Source: a virus
Reading direction: 5' to 3' (one strand)
Virus record (IMG/VR): IMGVR_UViG_3300033553_000116
Location: 50,247-114,246 of that record
Length of the DNA: 64,000 bases
Part shown: positions 41,496-52,060 of the stretch, piece after piece
Numbering within the stretch: position 1 is the first letter of the stretch
Layout of the letters: every line of letters begins with the position of its first letter
Position numbers and translations under genes: made by a program
The notes under the pieces: generated by a model
What the model saw: the letters and a program-made list of their open reading frames with translations, nothing else
The model's database searches: none
Told to the model about the DNA's origin: nothing

Positions 41496-42164
41496 ATGAA
41501 AATACTTTTAAACCGTCGAATGAAAAAACGACTTTACTCCTCAGTTGATTGCATCCACAGTAGAATTACATTCTTTAATCCCAAGGTCAACACCAGCTAT
41601 TTATGCATTAGCGGAACGTCGATAACCGCTGCTGATGCACAGATATTGCGCGATAAGGTAAATGTAATTGGTTCCCCGTGGCTGGATGGTACTACGGCAA
41701 TGTTAACATTCGCTAAAAAGACAGTTAATTTTAGAACTGCCATTGGCGAACTGGTGGCAACATATACTTATGACTTTGTTACTCCAGGCTCCACCTACAA
41801 TTACGTTGATGACGCGGCGTACACTAGAGGTAGCTATGGGTATTTCCAAGTTGCCCGTCTTATAAGAGGCGGCTGGAAAATGAAGCAAAATTATGACGGC
41901 GATCTAATAATGACATTACTACCAGATATGCTACTGCCTGTAATAGATGGAATGGGTGGTAAGGTAATTACCTCAGTAGATGTTAATCTGTATGATGGTA
42001 CCAATACAAAAAGAGCTATGTTAGAAGCAAGTGTTTCTAACTACGGTGGAAGTGGTACTATTAAAATGAATGATAACACTGCTAGAGCAGGTGGTGAAAT
42101 TAGACTTATGGGAATGGACGACTATGTAATCAAAATGCCACGTAGTTTCGATTTAGTAATTTAA
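41496..42164 (+). CDS. Unknown 222-residue beta-rich protein
   Basis: CAAGGATACTCGCAATA precedes ATG 41496. Short basic N-terminus (NRRMKKRLYSS), then a beta-rich domain with many Gly, Thr and Tyr. Probably a virion protein; no family is recognised. Confidence 0.8.
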   Translation: MKILLNRRMKKRLYSSVDCIHSRITFFNPKVNTSYLCISGTSITAADAQILRDKVNVIGSPWLDGTTAMLTFAKKTVNFRTAIGELVATYTYDFVTPGSTYNYVDDAAYTRGSYGYFQVARLIRGGWKMKQNYDGDLIMTLLPDMLLPVIDGMGGKVITSVDVNLYDGTNTKRAMLEASVSNYGGSGTIKMNDNTARAGGEIRLMGMDDYVIKMPRSFDLVI

Positions 42165-42176
42165 CGACATAAAAGG

Positions 42177-42204
42177 AGAGTGGGTTGCCCCACTCTCTAA
42201 TATG
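42177..42204. terminator. Bidirectional terminator with TATGC and T run
   Basis: AGAGTGGG / CCCACTCT stem; ACATAAAA on its left, TAATATGC plus T run on its right; between converging genes. Confidence 0.85.
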
Positions 42205-42217
42205 CTTTTTTTTTTGT

Positions 42218-44308
42218 TTAAAGTATCGTTTCACTGATAACTGTAAGAGTACTTCTAGGTAGCGCCATGCGTATATGATCAACTGATCTAGCCAATGTAC
42301 TGTAATCTATTGTAGAGTCCAGTGTAAGCTGATGTTGGTCATACTTATCTTCCTGTTGTAACATATCAATTTTAGTATCCAATGACAATTCATGTGCAGA
42401 CTTGTGCCCTACATCAATTGCAACCTTATTTAAAATATCAATACGAAGTCCAGTATTCATCTTAGCATCTATATCACCAGTACGTACAGCTAACCAATCC
42501 CAAACTAATATAGGTTCAGGGTTAGTCTCTCTAGTATACTGGACATTATAACTACTTAGCTGTGACATTATCTCTAACATAGCTTTCTGTATACCTGCTA
42601 CAGAAATGTCATTTATAAAAGTAACACCAGTAACTTGTTTTACAATTTCTTCATAGAAGTAACTAAATTCAAATTCAGCTAATCCAGCAAGATCTATACC
42701 TTTAACATTTAACCACTCATCAAACGTAGCTTGTCCACCACTTATATCAAAGTCCGAAGTGATATAAAGATTGTTCATTATACCTTCGACAGCTCCACGA
42801 CCCATCTGATGCTCTTGAAGAGAGTATATCTCCCTATACTTATAGAAGTCTTCGTGTAATTGTTTAACTTTATAAGCAAAGGTATAGTTATACGGTACTT
42901 CACTATTATCAGTAACAGCATTAGTTGCAGCTTCTAATACTTCAGGGGTAATATATTTATCCGGTATCTTACTTCTAATCTCTTCTTCGGTGAGATTAAA
43001 TGCATTGCGTCTAACCATATTGGCAGTGAGTTTTGGTATGTTATCAATCTTTAATCCATTAGCCATGTTGTAACAATAAATAAATAGAAGGAATGCATCT
43101 TTGGCATTTACTCTAAGTTCTTTATTAGTCTTGGGGTTAATGAATTTAAAGACTGCAGTGTACTTACCGATAGCAGCCCAATACAACCAATAGTTTAAAA
43201 GCTCCTTAGTTAATATAACGACACCGCTACCACTAAAGTCTAGGATAGAAGATTCCAATATCTTAGTTTTAAACGCATCACGCTTAGCATTAAGGATACT
43301 ATATGTCTTTGTCTCTATTGTCTCAGCCATAACGTCAGTGTTACTTTTGGCGATATTACGTTCCTTATAAAGGACGTCTTCTAAAGTAAACTCTTCAACA
43401 GACCTAGGTGTATGGTACCTATTTAAAGGAGCGCGAACAAAGATAGGTTCTTTCTTACCAGTCAGTAACATTTCATCTGAGGCGTTCTTAAGATTAAACT
43501 CAGCAAGGCCCATACCTCGTTCGGTCATTATTTTATCAACTAACCAATCAAATGTATTTTGTTTACCTGCATTACGTTCAATGTAAAGGATATTCCTATA
43601 TAGGAAAAGTGCCTGACTAATTGTTAAGTATGAATAATGTTTATCTAATCTACCATGACTCTTTAAGTATTCTCGGATATGGAAACTATGAACTGTATTA
43701 GTCTTAGTGTTCTCTAATCTAATCCCCATTAACCAAGCTGGTATATTGTAATACATAATACCTAGATGACTAGCTAGATATAAATCATCCGATACTATAT
43801 AGGCAGGGTTATTCCAACGAGTTGCATAATTGTTAATTCTATCCTGCAACTTAGCAATCACATTTGTTTCTTGAACTTCTATTAATCCAGTACTCCAACG
43901 CAATATTTTATAATCCTCTGCATTGATTGCTTCATCTAACGGAGTAGGATTTAATATACCACGAATTAGAAGTTCTTGTTCAGGATGTTTTTCCACTAGA
44001 GTTTTGTAATATTCAGTGTGTGGCTGGTAATATCTTTTAGTAACAGGATGTAATTTTAAATTGCTAACTGTAAATTCTATAGTCTCTTTCGTATCGAAAC
44101 TAGATACATACATAGGAACATCTAAAAAATGGACGATACCAGATAAATTAAGAAAGTACTTCCATGTACTTTGGTCGGTTGATATTTGATGACCGTGAGC
44201 TTCTAGATATTTATTAATCTCTAAGGCTGAAGCTAGGTTTTTTATAACCAACGATTTAGTCAGAGTCAATGTCTCTTCTAAGTAACGTCTATAGTCTGTA
44301 GTAGACAT
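42218..44308 (-). CDS. Large structural protein of unknown function
   Basis: 696 residues, predominantly helical, soluble. Neighbour of the portal gene, divergent from it with 29 bases between the starts; phiKZ-like phages keep a conserved virion protein next to the portal, so this may be its counterpart. The strong ribosome binding site GGAGGATTATTC precedes the start. No catalytic motif is visible. Confidence 0.8.
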   Translation of the reverse strand: MSTTDYRRYLEETLTLTKSLVIKNLASALEINKYLEAHGHQISTDQSTWKYFLNLSGIVHFLDVPMYVSSFDTKETIEFTVSNLKLHPVTKRYYQPHTEYYKTLVEKHPEQELLIRGILNPTPLDEAINAEDYKILRWSTGLIEVQETNVIAKLQDRINNYATRWNNPAYIVSDDLYLASHLGIMYYNIPAWLMGIRLENTKTNTVHSFHIREYLKSHGRLDKHYSYLTISQALFLYRNILYIERNAGKQNTFDWLVDKIMTERGMGLAEFNLKNASDEMLLTGKKEPIFVRAPLNRYHTPRSVEEFTLEDVLYKERNIAKSNTDVMAETIETKTYSILNAKRDAFKTKILESSILDFSGSGVVILTKELLNYWLYWAAIGKYTAVFKFINPKTNKELRVNAKDAFLLFIYCYNMANGLKIDNIPKLTANMVRRNAFNLTEEEIRSKIPDKYITPEVLEAATNAVTDNSEVPYNYTFAYKVKQLHEDFYKYREIYSLQEHQMGRGAVEGIMNNLYITSDFDISGGQATFDEWLNVKGIDLAGLAEFEFSYFYEEIVKQVTGVTFINDISVAGIQKAMLEIMSQLSSYNVQYTRETNPEPILVWDWLAVRTGDIDAKMNTGLRIDILNKVAIDVGHKSAHELSLDTKIDMLQQEDKYDQHQLTLDSTIDYSTLARSVDHIRMALPRSTLTVISETIL

Positions 44309-44337
44309 GAATAATCCTCCAAAAGGGAGTTGAATAA

Positions 44338-47061
44338 GTGAGTAATGATAAAGTTTTACCTTTAGGGCAAAGTGTTAGCAGTGAAGCCCGTCACCCTAAA
44401 TTACAGGCAATTAAAAAAGATCCAGTAGCGATGGCAGTAGCTTCAAAGTTACTTCCTGATAGAGACGCTTGGCGCTCTAATCGTAATGGTCAACAGAATG
44501 CACCACCTTCAGAGGGTCTAGCTAGAAAAATCTCTGATAGATCTACCCAGAACATTACAGATAATAATAATATATTCCAGCTATTACCTGATACAGAACT
44601 AGCAATGCAAATTCTTATTAGTAGTATATTATCTCCTAAAGATATGGTAACTGTTGAGCTTGGATATCGCTGTTCTTCCAAATCCTTAGATGCAGAGATG
44701 TCTGGTCAAATGTTAGAGGTTATAAGAACCCATTTTGATGACAACTATAAGATTAAATCTATACTACCTAAAATCCTAGAAGAGTCTTTATTTAAGAAAG
44801 GTTGCTATCCTACATTGGTGCTACCTGAGAATTCCATAGACCAAGTTATTAATGGTAATGATAAAGTTACCTTTGAGTCTTTTTCAGGTGAGCTAACTGA
44901 GGATAAGAAATCAGTTAAACGAAGTATCGGTATATTAGGGTCACCTAAAGCATCTACTGAAGATGCTTGGTCATTGGAGAGCGCATTCAGTGCCACAGCA
45001 TCATGTTCACACGCTGACTCCAAGGTTGCCTTTGGTGCTAAAGCTGCAGCATTAATGGCTGATCTAGTAGTTACTGATAATACTAATGCATTAAGAATGC
45101 CAGCCGTTATGAAGAAGATGAAGGCTGAGAAGTTACAAGACGTTATGGGTATGAGAAAGGCCAGTACTGAAGCACGTGATGTGTTTGATGACAATGGTAA
45201 GAAGATACCGGGTGGTAAAGAGATTACTAACCAAGAGGTATCTAGTACCTTTTATAAGGCTCGTAACTATCAACAAGATTCATACGGTGCACTCAAAGCC
45301 AAAAAGCCTGGTTCTGGCATTGGTCACCCACTAGTAATGAAACTACCAGCTGAGTCAGTAATCCCAGTACATACACCGGCTAACCCTGAAGACCATGTAG
45401 CATACTTTATACTACTGGATATGTTTGGTAACCCACTAAGTCGTGTAACTGAATCTGATTATTACAGAGACCTGTCTTCAAACATTGGTTCCTCTGGCAT
45501 TAGCTCACAGTTGTTGCAACAAGGTGATAGATCTGCCAATGGTAGACAAGACCAAACTGGTCAGCAGGAAACTACTGAGATGGTTAGACTTTATTCTGAA
45601 GTTGTTGAAAAAGATTTAATGCAACGACTTAAGAATGGTCTCTACGGTGAAGACATTGAGATTGCTAGGCCAATGGACGTCTATCAAGTAATGATGGCAA
45701 GAGCACTAGCTCAGAAGGGTACACAGATCCTATTTGTTCCAGCTGAGTTAGTTTCTTATATGGCATTTTCTTATAATGGATATGGTGTTGGTAAATCATT
45801 ATTGGATGATAATAAAATCTTAGCAAGTATGCGTGCAATGTTATTGTTCTCAAATACAATGGCTGCTATTAAAAACAGTACTGGTAAGACAGGTGTTAAG
45901 ATTGAATTAGATCCTGATGATCCAGATGCATCAGGTACTGTAGAGTACATGCTACATGAGTTTGCCAAGAACCGACAAAGTGGATATCCATTAGGTGCTT
46001 CTAATCCAGTTGACTTAATTGACTTCTTACAGAACGCCGGTGTTGATGTACAGGTTAGTGGTTCTTCAGCTTATCCAGAAACTAAACTGGAAGTTGAAGA
46101 CTATAACTCTAACCATGTAACTATTGATGGTGATTTAGATGAAGATATCAAACGTAAGTATTTCATGTCCTTGGGACTTTCTCCAGAGACAGTAGATGGT
46201 GCAGCTGATATTGAATTCGCTACCAGTATCGTAACTAGTAACCTACTATTGACTAAACGTGTCATTATGTATCAAGATGCACTAACTGAACAAGTAAGTG
46301 AATTTATTGGTATGTACACCACTAACTCCGGTGATCTTTGGTCTGCACTATTGACTATCATTGATGAATCAAAAGCTACATTAAGTCAAGAGCTTAAGGA
46401 TGCTACTCCTGAAGAAATTATTATGGAGTTCCTAAATACATTAGAGGTTCATTTACCTAGACCTGAGTCTGCTAAGATAGAGAATCAAATGGAAGGGTTT
46501 GATCTATATGTTGAATTCCTTGAGAAAGCAGTTGACTCTTATCTAAGTGAAGACATATTTTCTATTGATGGTTTCGATGATGTAGAAGGTGCTATGGATT
46601 CTGTTAAATTTGCTTTAATGGCTCATTATAAACGTGACTGGTTACGTAACAATAATGTCCTACCTGAGCTAATGGATATGGTACTGGCTGATTCTGAAGG
46701 CAAACCAGTAATGGACTTGGCCGATATACATGGTAAACATCTAGAGTCTATTGGTAACTCAGTTAATACTTTAATCATTAAACTTAAGAAGGATCAAGCT
46801 AAACGTGTACGTAAAGCTGAAAAGGCTGAAGCTAAGCTTGAGGAGGATGAACAAAAGTATCAAGATAAATTAACTGCAGAGGCTGATGCAGCAGCAGAAG
46901 AGGAAGCTCCTGAAGAAGAGGATGGTGATGAGGCTGATGGTGGAGACACCGAAGGCGCTGACCCAGATGCAGAAGCAGATCCCGATGCTGAAGCTGACTC
47001 TGATCCTGATGCTGAAGAAGAGGATGTTCCTGAGGAAGAGGATGCTCCTGAACTAGTATAA
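44338..47061 (+). CDS. Portal protein (phiKZ gp129 type)
   Basis: 907 residues, GTG start with AAAGGGAG upstream. FQLLPDTELAMQILISSILSPKDM (about 80-105) and the long alpha/beta body are those of jumbo-phage portal proteins. It would form the dodecameric vertex through which DNA enters the head. The last 75 residues are almost wholly acidic (repeats of DPDAEAD and EEEDAPE), an extension that could bind scaffold or basic partners or keep the ring apart from DNA. A terminator follows. Confidence 0.8.
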   Translation: MSNDKVLPLGQSVSSEARHPKLQAIKKDPVAMAVASKLLPDRDAWRSNRNGQQNAPPSEGLARKISDRSTQNITDNNNIFQLLPDTELAMQILISSILSPKDMVTVELGYRCSSKSLDAEMSGQMLEVIRTHFDDNYKIKSILPKILEESLFKKGCYPTLVLPENSIDQVINGNDKVTFESFSGELTEDKKSVKRSIGILGSPKASTEDAWSLESAFSATASCSHADSKVAFGAKAAALMADLVVTDNTNALRMPAVMKKMKAEKLQDVMGMRKASTEARDVFDDNGKKIPGGKEITNQEVSSTFYKARNYQQDSYGALKAKKPGSGIGHPLVMKLPAESVIPVHTPANPEDHVAYFILLDMFGNPLSRVTESDYYRDLSSNIGSSGISSQLLQQGDRSANGRQDQTGQQETTEMVRLYSEVVEKDLMQRLKNGLYGEDIEIARPMDVYQVMMARALAQKGTQILFVPAELVSYMAFSYNGYGVGKSLLDDNKILASMRAMLLFSNTMAAIKNSTGKTGVKIELDPDDPDASGTVEYMLHEFAKNRQSGYPLGASNPVDLIDFLQNAGVDVQVSGSSAYPETKLEVEDYNSNHVTIDGDLDEDIKRKYFMSLGLSPETVDGAADIEFATSIVTSNLLLTKRVIMYQDALTEQVSEFIGMYTTNSGDLWSALLTIIDESKATLSQELKDATPEEIIMEFLNTLEVHLPRPESAKIENQMEGFDLYVEFLEKAVDSYLSEDIFSIDGFDDVEGAMDSVKFALMAHYKRDWLRNNNVLPELMDMVLADSEGKPVMDLADIHGKHLESIGNSVNTLIIKLKKDQAKRVRKAEKAEAKLEEDEQKYQDKLTAEADAAAEEEAPEEEDGDEADGGDTEGADPDAEADPDAEADSDPDAEEEDVPEEEDAPELV

Positions 47062-47070
47062 TTAACCCGT

Positions 47071-47100
47071 ATGAGAGTAGCTTCGGCTACTCTCATTTAT
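47071..47100 (+). terminator. Hairpin terminator with TTCG loop
   Basis: Perfect 11-base stem ATGAGAGTAGC / GCTACTCTCAT with a UUCG tetraloop, then TTATTTA. Confidence 0.9.
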
Positions 47101-47175
47101 TTACATTTTATTGAATCTTATGAGTGCGTTTCTTTTTGATTGAGAAATAACAAGTAATTATAGGAAGGGTTTATA

Positions 47176-50109
47176 ATGTCAGACGAGAAATTTGTATACG
47201 ATCCACGGAGAATCTCCGGGATGACACCAGTTGCCACAATTACTGGGAATGAGCTATTAGAAGTCATTCAAGAAGGCAAAAATAAACAAGCGCCGATTTC
47301 ACTTTTAAAAGGTGGGAAAGGTGATCCGGGGTTTGATGGTAAGAACGCTTATGAACTAGCATTGATCCGTGGATTTGTTGGTACAATGACTGAATGGCTG
47401 GCGTCCATTGAGGGTACCGATGGTCAACGAGGACTTACAGGTATCCAAGGTGTAGATGGTTTATCAGCATATGAATTAGCCGTAGCCGGTGGATTCAATG
47501 GTACACTTGCTGAATGGATTCAATCTATTAAAGGTGTAACTGGTAAGTCAGCTTATCAAATCGCTGTAGAAAATGGTTACCAAGGTACATCAATGGAGTG
47601 GCTAGCTACTCTTAGAGGACCTGTAGGTAAAACTGGCCCTATTGGTGAGCCAGGTGTTAAAGGTAATGTCGGACCTAAAGGTTTCAGTGCATTTGAAGTA
47701 GCGGTTAACCAAGGTTATACTGGAACTATTAATGACTGGTTATTTTCATTAACAGGTCAAGACGGTACTAATGGTGCATCTGCATTCGCCCTAGCACAAC
47801 TTGGTGGATTCGTAGGTACGATTGATGACTGGTTTGCTTCACTTGCTGGTAGAGACGGCATTGATGGTAACAATGGTTCAAGCGCTTATGAAGTAGCTAA
47901 GCTTAACGGTTACATTGGTACATTAGCAGATTGGTTACTATCACTTAAAGGTGACTTCGGTGCTACCGGTAGTCAGGGCCAAAGTGCATATGACATTGCT
48001 GTAGCCAATGGATTCGTTGGTACGGAAGCTGATTGGTTAATCTCTCTAGCTGGTGGTATTAACGGTGTTGGTGCAAGTGCATACCAACTAGCAGTAGCTG
48101 GTGGTTATGTAGGTACAGAAGCAGAGTGGTTGGCATCTTTAAAAGGTGATACCGGTATTACTGGTAAGAGCGCTTACGAGCTTGCGGTCATTAACGGTTT
48201 TAACGGCACAGAGACTGAGTGGCTTGCTTCACTTAGAGGTAATGCAGTTAAGATTGAAGTTGTAGACTTTACTGCATTTGATATTAATATGCCTGCTGGT
48301 TTCGCAGCGGTTAAAGAATATTCAGACTCGTCTATCAAAATCACACACGGTTTAGGTAAAGAGCCACTAGGTTGGTTCGCAGTAAGTAAAGATAGTGTAC
48401 CTGCAGTTGGTATCTATCCGTCGTCTACACGTAACATGCAAGTATTAGATGCAAACAATGTTATTATTACCAACGTTTCAGCTTTCACTAAGTTTGATAT
48501 TTATTTATACTTCGGTGAGCAAGTTGTTGTTTCTGGTGCACCTGGCCTTGATGGCACAAACGGTTCAAGTGCATATGAGATTGCTGTAGCCAATGGATAT
48601 GTTGGTACTCCTTCACAGTGGTTACTTAGTCTTAAAGGTATTGCTGGTACTAATGGTACAAACGGTACTGATGGCGCTGCAGGTAGTGACGGTATTGCTG
48701 GTGTAGATGGTTTATCGGCATATCAGGTTGCGGTTAATAACGGTTTTGTAGGTACAGAACCAGAGTGGCTAGCTTCTATTAAAGGTAATGCTGTTCTAAT
48801 ATCAGTAATTGACTTTGCGTCACTTAACGTTACATTGCCTTTAGGCTTCACTGCAGTAAAAGATTACTCTGATTCATCAATTAGAATTACACATAATCTC
48901 GGACAAGACCCTACAGGTTGGTTCGCTTTAGGAAAGGATTCAATCCCAAATGTTGGTATATACCCTACCAGTACTCGTAACATGCAAGTTGTGGACGCAA
49001 ACAGCGTTATCATTACTAACGTGTCTAGTTTCTCTAAGTTTGATATTTATTTATACTTTAATGAGCAGGTTACTATTTTTGGTGCTACTGGTGCCGATGG
49101 CGCTGATGGTTTACCTGGTGCTGCTGGTTCTGATGGTTTACCTGGTCTACCAGGCGATCCCGGAGATAGTGCATATAACGTAGCTGTTACTAATGGTTAT
49201 GTAGGTACTGAAGCGGAGTGGCTGGCTAGTCTTAAAGGTAACTCTCTATTAATTGAAGTTACTGACTTTGCTACACTTGCTGCTAATGTACCTGCGGGAA
49301 TGTCTATTGTTAAAGAGTATTCCGATTCCTCTCTATCAGTAACACATAACCAGAACAAACAACCCGTTGGTTGGTTTGCAATTAGTAAGGACACTGTTCC
49401 TGCTGTGGCAATCTACTCTACTAGTACACGTAACATGCAAGTTGTTGATAATAACACAATTGTTATTACAAACATTTCTTCATTCACTTCGTTTGACTTG
49501 TATTTACATTTCGGTGATAAGATTGTTGTAACTGCCGATCCTGGTCTTGATGGCGCTACCGGTCCTGCTGGTGCTGATGGGGTATCTGCATATGAACTTG
49601 CAGTAGCTACTGGTTTTGTTGGTACTGAAGCAGAATGGCTAGCATCCCTAGTTGGTCCTGTAGGTCCTGCAGGTACCGGTGGTACTGGTGATGGTCTTCC
49701 GGTTCGTGGGAAGTTCACTGTTACTAACAATGGTGTTAGTGCTCGTATTAATATCAGTGGTTTTGGTACACAGGCTGACATGGATGCATTGACTCTATCT
49801 ACTCTTGGTGGGTCAGTTGTTGAAATAACTAATATTGCAGTTGGTTTACTTATTATCCAAGCTACCATTAGTTACGATGCAGGATTCAATTCGGCAAACA
49901 GCTTTACACTTAGATATCCAGAACCATATGGCGACACTAGTGTTATCGATATGAACATTCCGGTATTCTTTGTGTTCAGTCAGGCTAATCCGTCTGTAAT
50001 GCAATCTACAAGTCAACAAAACTATCAGAACAATGCTGGTATTGTTGATTGTCAGAAAGCTGGACTACTTCCTAACGTTGCCTATAGATGGAAATTTATA
50101 ATGGCATAA
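47176..50109 (+). CDS. Long tail fibre with collagen-like and SAYE repeats
   Basis: 977 residues. Two repeats alternate: collagen-like GXX stretches (for example GPIGEPGVKGNVGPKG) and at least ten copies of a 25-residue unit 'SAYELAV..GF.GTEAEWLASLKG'. Three copies of an 85-residue domain (KEYSDSSIKITH.LGK.P.GWF ... STRNMQV.DAN..IITNVS) interrupt them at about 48247, 48796 and 49243. The C-terminal 130 residues form a separate beta-rich head. Such designs form trimeric adhesins, with the tip binding the receptor. AGGAAGGGTTTATA precedes the start. Confidence 0.9.
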   Translation: MSDEKFVYDPRRISGMTPVATITGNELLEVIQEGKNKQAPISLLKGGKGDPGFDGKNAYELALIRGFVGTMTEWLASIEGTDGQRGLTGIQGVDGLSAYELAVAGGFNGTLAEWIQSIKGVTGKSAYQIAVENGYQGTSMEWLATLRGPVGKTGPIGEPGVKGNVGPKGFSAFEVAVNQGYTGTINDWLFSLTGQDGTNGASAFALAQLGGFVGTIDDWFASLAGRDGIDGNNGSSAYEVAKLNGYIGTLADWLLSLKGDFGATGSQGQSAYDIAVANGFVGTEADWLISLAGGINGVGASAYQLAVAGGYVGTEAEWLASLKGDTGITGKSAYELAVINGFNGTETEWLASLRGNAVKIEVVDFTAFDINMPAGFAAVKEYSDSSIKITHGLGKEPLGWFAVSKDSVPAVGIYPSSTRNMQVLDANNVIITNVSAFTKFDIYLYFGEQVVVSGAPGLDGTNGSSAYEIAVANGYVGTPSQWLLSLKGIAGTNGTNGTDGAAGSDGIAGVDGLSAYQVAVNNGFVGTEPEWLASIKGNAVLISVIDFASLNVTLPLGFTAVKDYSDSSIRITHNLGQDPTGWFALGKDSIPNVGIYPTSTRNMQVVDANSVIITNVSSFSKFDIYLYFNEQVTIFGATGADGADGLPGAAGSDGLPGLPGDPGDSAYNVAVTNGYVGTEAEWLASLKGNSLLIEVTDFATLAANVPAGMSIVKEYSDSSLSVTHNQNKQPVGWFAISKDTVPAVAIYSTSTRNMQVVDNNTIVITNISSFTSFDLYLHFGDKIVVTADPGLDGATGPAGADGVSAYELAVATGFVGTEAEWLASLVGPVGPAGTGGTGDGLPVRGKFTVTNNGVSARINISGFGTQADMDALTLSTLGGSVVEITNIAVGLLIIQATISYDAGFNSANSFTLRYPEPYGDTSVIDMNIPVFFVFSQANPSVMQSTSQQNYQNNAGIVDCQKAGLLPNVAYRWKFIMA

Positions 50110-50115
50110 TTGTTT

Positions 50116-50156
50116 AAGGGCTGCCGTAAAGGTAGCCCTTATTCTTTTTTTTTTTG
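50116..50156 (+). terminator. Hairpin terminator with T run
   Basis: AAGGGCTGCC / GGTAGCCCTT stem followed by ATTC and ten T residues. Confidence 0.9.
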
Positions 50157-50240
50157 TAATTTATCTTTAATACTATGTTTAACGTTTTCATCCAGTTAAA
50201 AATAAATTAAGTAAATGCCCATGAAATTAAAAGGATTAAC

Positions 50241-50954
50241 ATGTCACGGTTAATATTTCAAGCTAAAATACTACTCAATACAGCTACTGTTACTAGCGTA
50301 CCGGGCGAGTGGTTAGCCAGCATTACTTTTTCAGACAACGAGGGTGTGTTTGCACCTAGTCACGTTGTTGTAAGTGATGTACTGGTTATTGACACTGCTC
50401 AATGGGAGCCTGGCACACTTACACGGTATGTAATCACTGAGGTAGTCAATTCTAGCTGGACTGGCGAAATGACTGTCAGGATCCAATATGAAATAGATAA
50501 CGACAATCGTTCACCTAATCCAGATTTATCATACAGTTTGGGTAGTACAGGTATTGTTACAAGACCTAGCCCTAACTTAGGACTATTGCCTGTACCATCT
50601 CCCCAAGCTCAGTTAATGTCAGATAGATTTAGTTTCTACATTAATAACTATAATCTAACTACCATTCTTGATACCAATGGGGCTGGTGGAACTGCCCCGG
50701 TTTCTGAAATAGTAACTGCACAAGAGTTACCAATAAGATTCGATGGAACAGCAGAACTTCCTGATGCACCTAGTGGAGATTTTATTTTTAATACGGCTAT
50801 CTTACATATGTGGGATGGTAGTATATTAGAATCAATGGGTGCTAGGCCTATTACTATTGCAGGAAAACACTATGTTGAACTACCTGCAGGTGACTTGGCT
50901 ATACATCAGGATTTCATTATTTCAATCACAGTCTCTTATTTATTCAATAAATAA
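50241..50954 (+). CDS. Unknown beta-rich tail protein
   Basis: 237 residues; AAAAGGATTAAC precedes ATG 50241. Beta-rich throughout with an immunoglobulin- or jellyroll-like pattern. It lies among adhesin genes, so a tail fibre or cap is likely. No family is recognised. Confidence 0.75.
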   Translation: MSRLIFQAKILLNTATVTSVPGEWLASITFSDNEGVFAPSHVVVSDVLVIDTAQWEPGTLTRYVITEVVNSSWTGEMTVRIQYEIDNDNRSPNPDLSYSLGSTGIVTRPSPNLGLLPVPSPQAQLMSDRFSFYINNYNLTTILDTNGAGGTAPVSEIVTAQELPIRFDGTAELPDAPSGDFIFNTAILHMWDGSILESMGARPITIAGKHYVELPAGDLAIHQDFIISITVSYLFNK

Positions 50955-51028
50955 GAGGTATTCTATGAAGAGTAATAAAGTTCTTCTTGCTTGATTACAA
51001 TCCATAACCTTTAAAGGAAATTAAAAAA

Positions 51029-52018
51029 ATGATTTTACAAAGACATAAGAGTTCGATTTTTGGTTTAAACCAAGACCTTGTTGACATCAACAATGCTATC
51101 AGTACTGAAGAAGCTGCACGTATCGGTAAAGACGGTGACTTAACGTTACTTTCTACTGTTGCTAAAAGTGATTTAGTAACGGCTATCAACGAAGTATTGA
51201 CAACTGCATCAGCCGCGGCTGCAGATTCTTTACAAATCGCTGCTAACCTTTCTGACGTAGCTGACGTTGCTGCTGCACGTACTAACTTAAGCGTTAGTTC
51301 TTCTGCTGAAGTAACTGCTGCTATCGAAGCTGCTACATTGGCTATGGGTACTAACTACTCAGTTGCTACTATCCTAGAGCGTGATGCTTTAAACCCACTT
51401 GACGTAGCTGACCGTGTGTTCGTTGCTGATTCTGGTGCTGGTACTTGGTCACTATATAAAGTTGCTGCTGTTGATCCTGCTACAGGACAAGGTACTTCTT
51501 GGATTATGGTTCAGGATCAGGCTGCTCTTGAAGCGTCAATCAGTGCACCTTCTATCAAAGCGGCTTACGAGTCTAACCTTGATACAAATGCTTACACTGA
51601 CATCGACGAAGGTAAAGTTGCATTACTAACTGTAACTCAAGCTATTGACCTTGACGACGCTGTACTTTCAGCTGAGTTGGTTCAAGACTTGTCATTGAGT
51701 GCTGCTATTGACCTAGCTCCTTCTGTTGCTGCTGTTAAAGCTTACGCTGATGCTGCTGCTACTGCTGGTGGGTCAATTCCTACTCTTGAGACATTAACTG
51801 TTGCTGGTTCTGAGATTACTTTATCTGCAGCTCCTAAAGGTGGCGTTTCTGGTGTAATGAACTTCGCTACTTGTCGTTATGTCGACGGTAACGGTGTTGC
51901 ATTCGACGCTCCTATTGTTGCTACAGCTAATCCTTTGGTCTTCGGTATCTCTACAGATACTACTGATCAGTGGCACCTGAACCAAGTTCAGATTCAATAC
52001 CTATATACTGCTGGATAA
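51029..52018 (+). CDS. Ala-rich tail fibre protein, highly expressed
   Basis: 329 residues. Residues 1-90 and 190-250 are Ala-rich helices (coiled-coil shaft), the middle (VATILERDALNPLDVADRVFVADSGAGTWSLYKV) is a small beta domain common in tail fibres, and the end is a beta-rich tip. The gene uses the same C-ending codons (GAC, AAC, ATC, TTC) as the capsid gene, unlike its neighbours, pointing to very strong expression. AAAGGAAATTAAAAA precedes the start. A TATG lies at 50964-50967. Confidence 0.8.
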   Translation: MILQRHKSSIFGLNQDLVDINNAISTEEAARIGKDGDLTLLSTVAKSDLVTAINEVLTTASAAAADSLQIAANLSDVADVAAARTNLSVSSSAEVTAAIEAATLAMGTNYSVATILERDALNPLDVADRVFVADSGAGTWSLYKVAAVDPATGQGTSWIMVQDQAALEASISAPSIKAAYESNLDTNAYTDIDEGKVALLTVTQAIDLDDAVLSAELVQDLSLSAAIDLAPSVAAVKAYADAAATAGGSIPTLETLTVAGSEITLSAAPKGGVSGVMNFATCRYVDGNGVAFDAPIVATANPLVFGISTDTTDQWHLNQVQIQYLYTAG

Positions 52019-52060
52019 GTAGTTAAGGTATAAATAATGTAATAATTATTTAACTAATAA

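Noticed and set aside
42946-42955. Minus-strand TATATTAC inside the 42218-44308 gene
   Set aside because: Inside a coding region without the extended context; an eight-base AT-rich word is expected by chance.
46860-47096. Ser/Ala-rich minus-strand frame opposite the portal C-terminus
   Set aside because: A by-product of the acidic GAA/GAT repeats on the plus strand.
50964-50994. A nine-codon frame (MKSNKVLLA) before the Ala-rich fibre
   Set aside because: Too short to support as a gene; the TATG in it is more interesting as a possible promoter.
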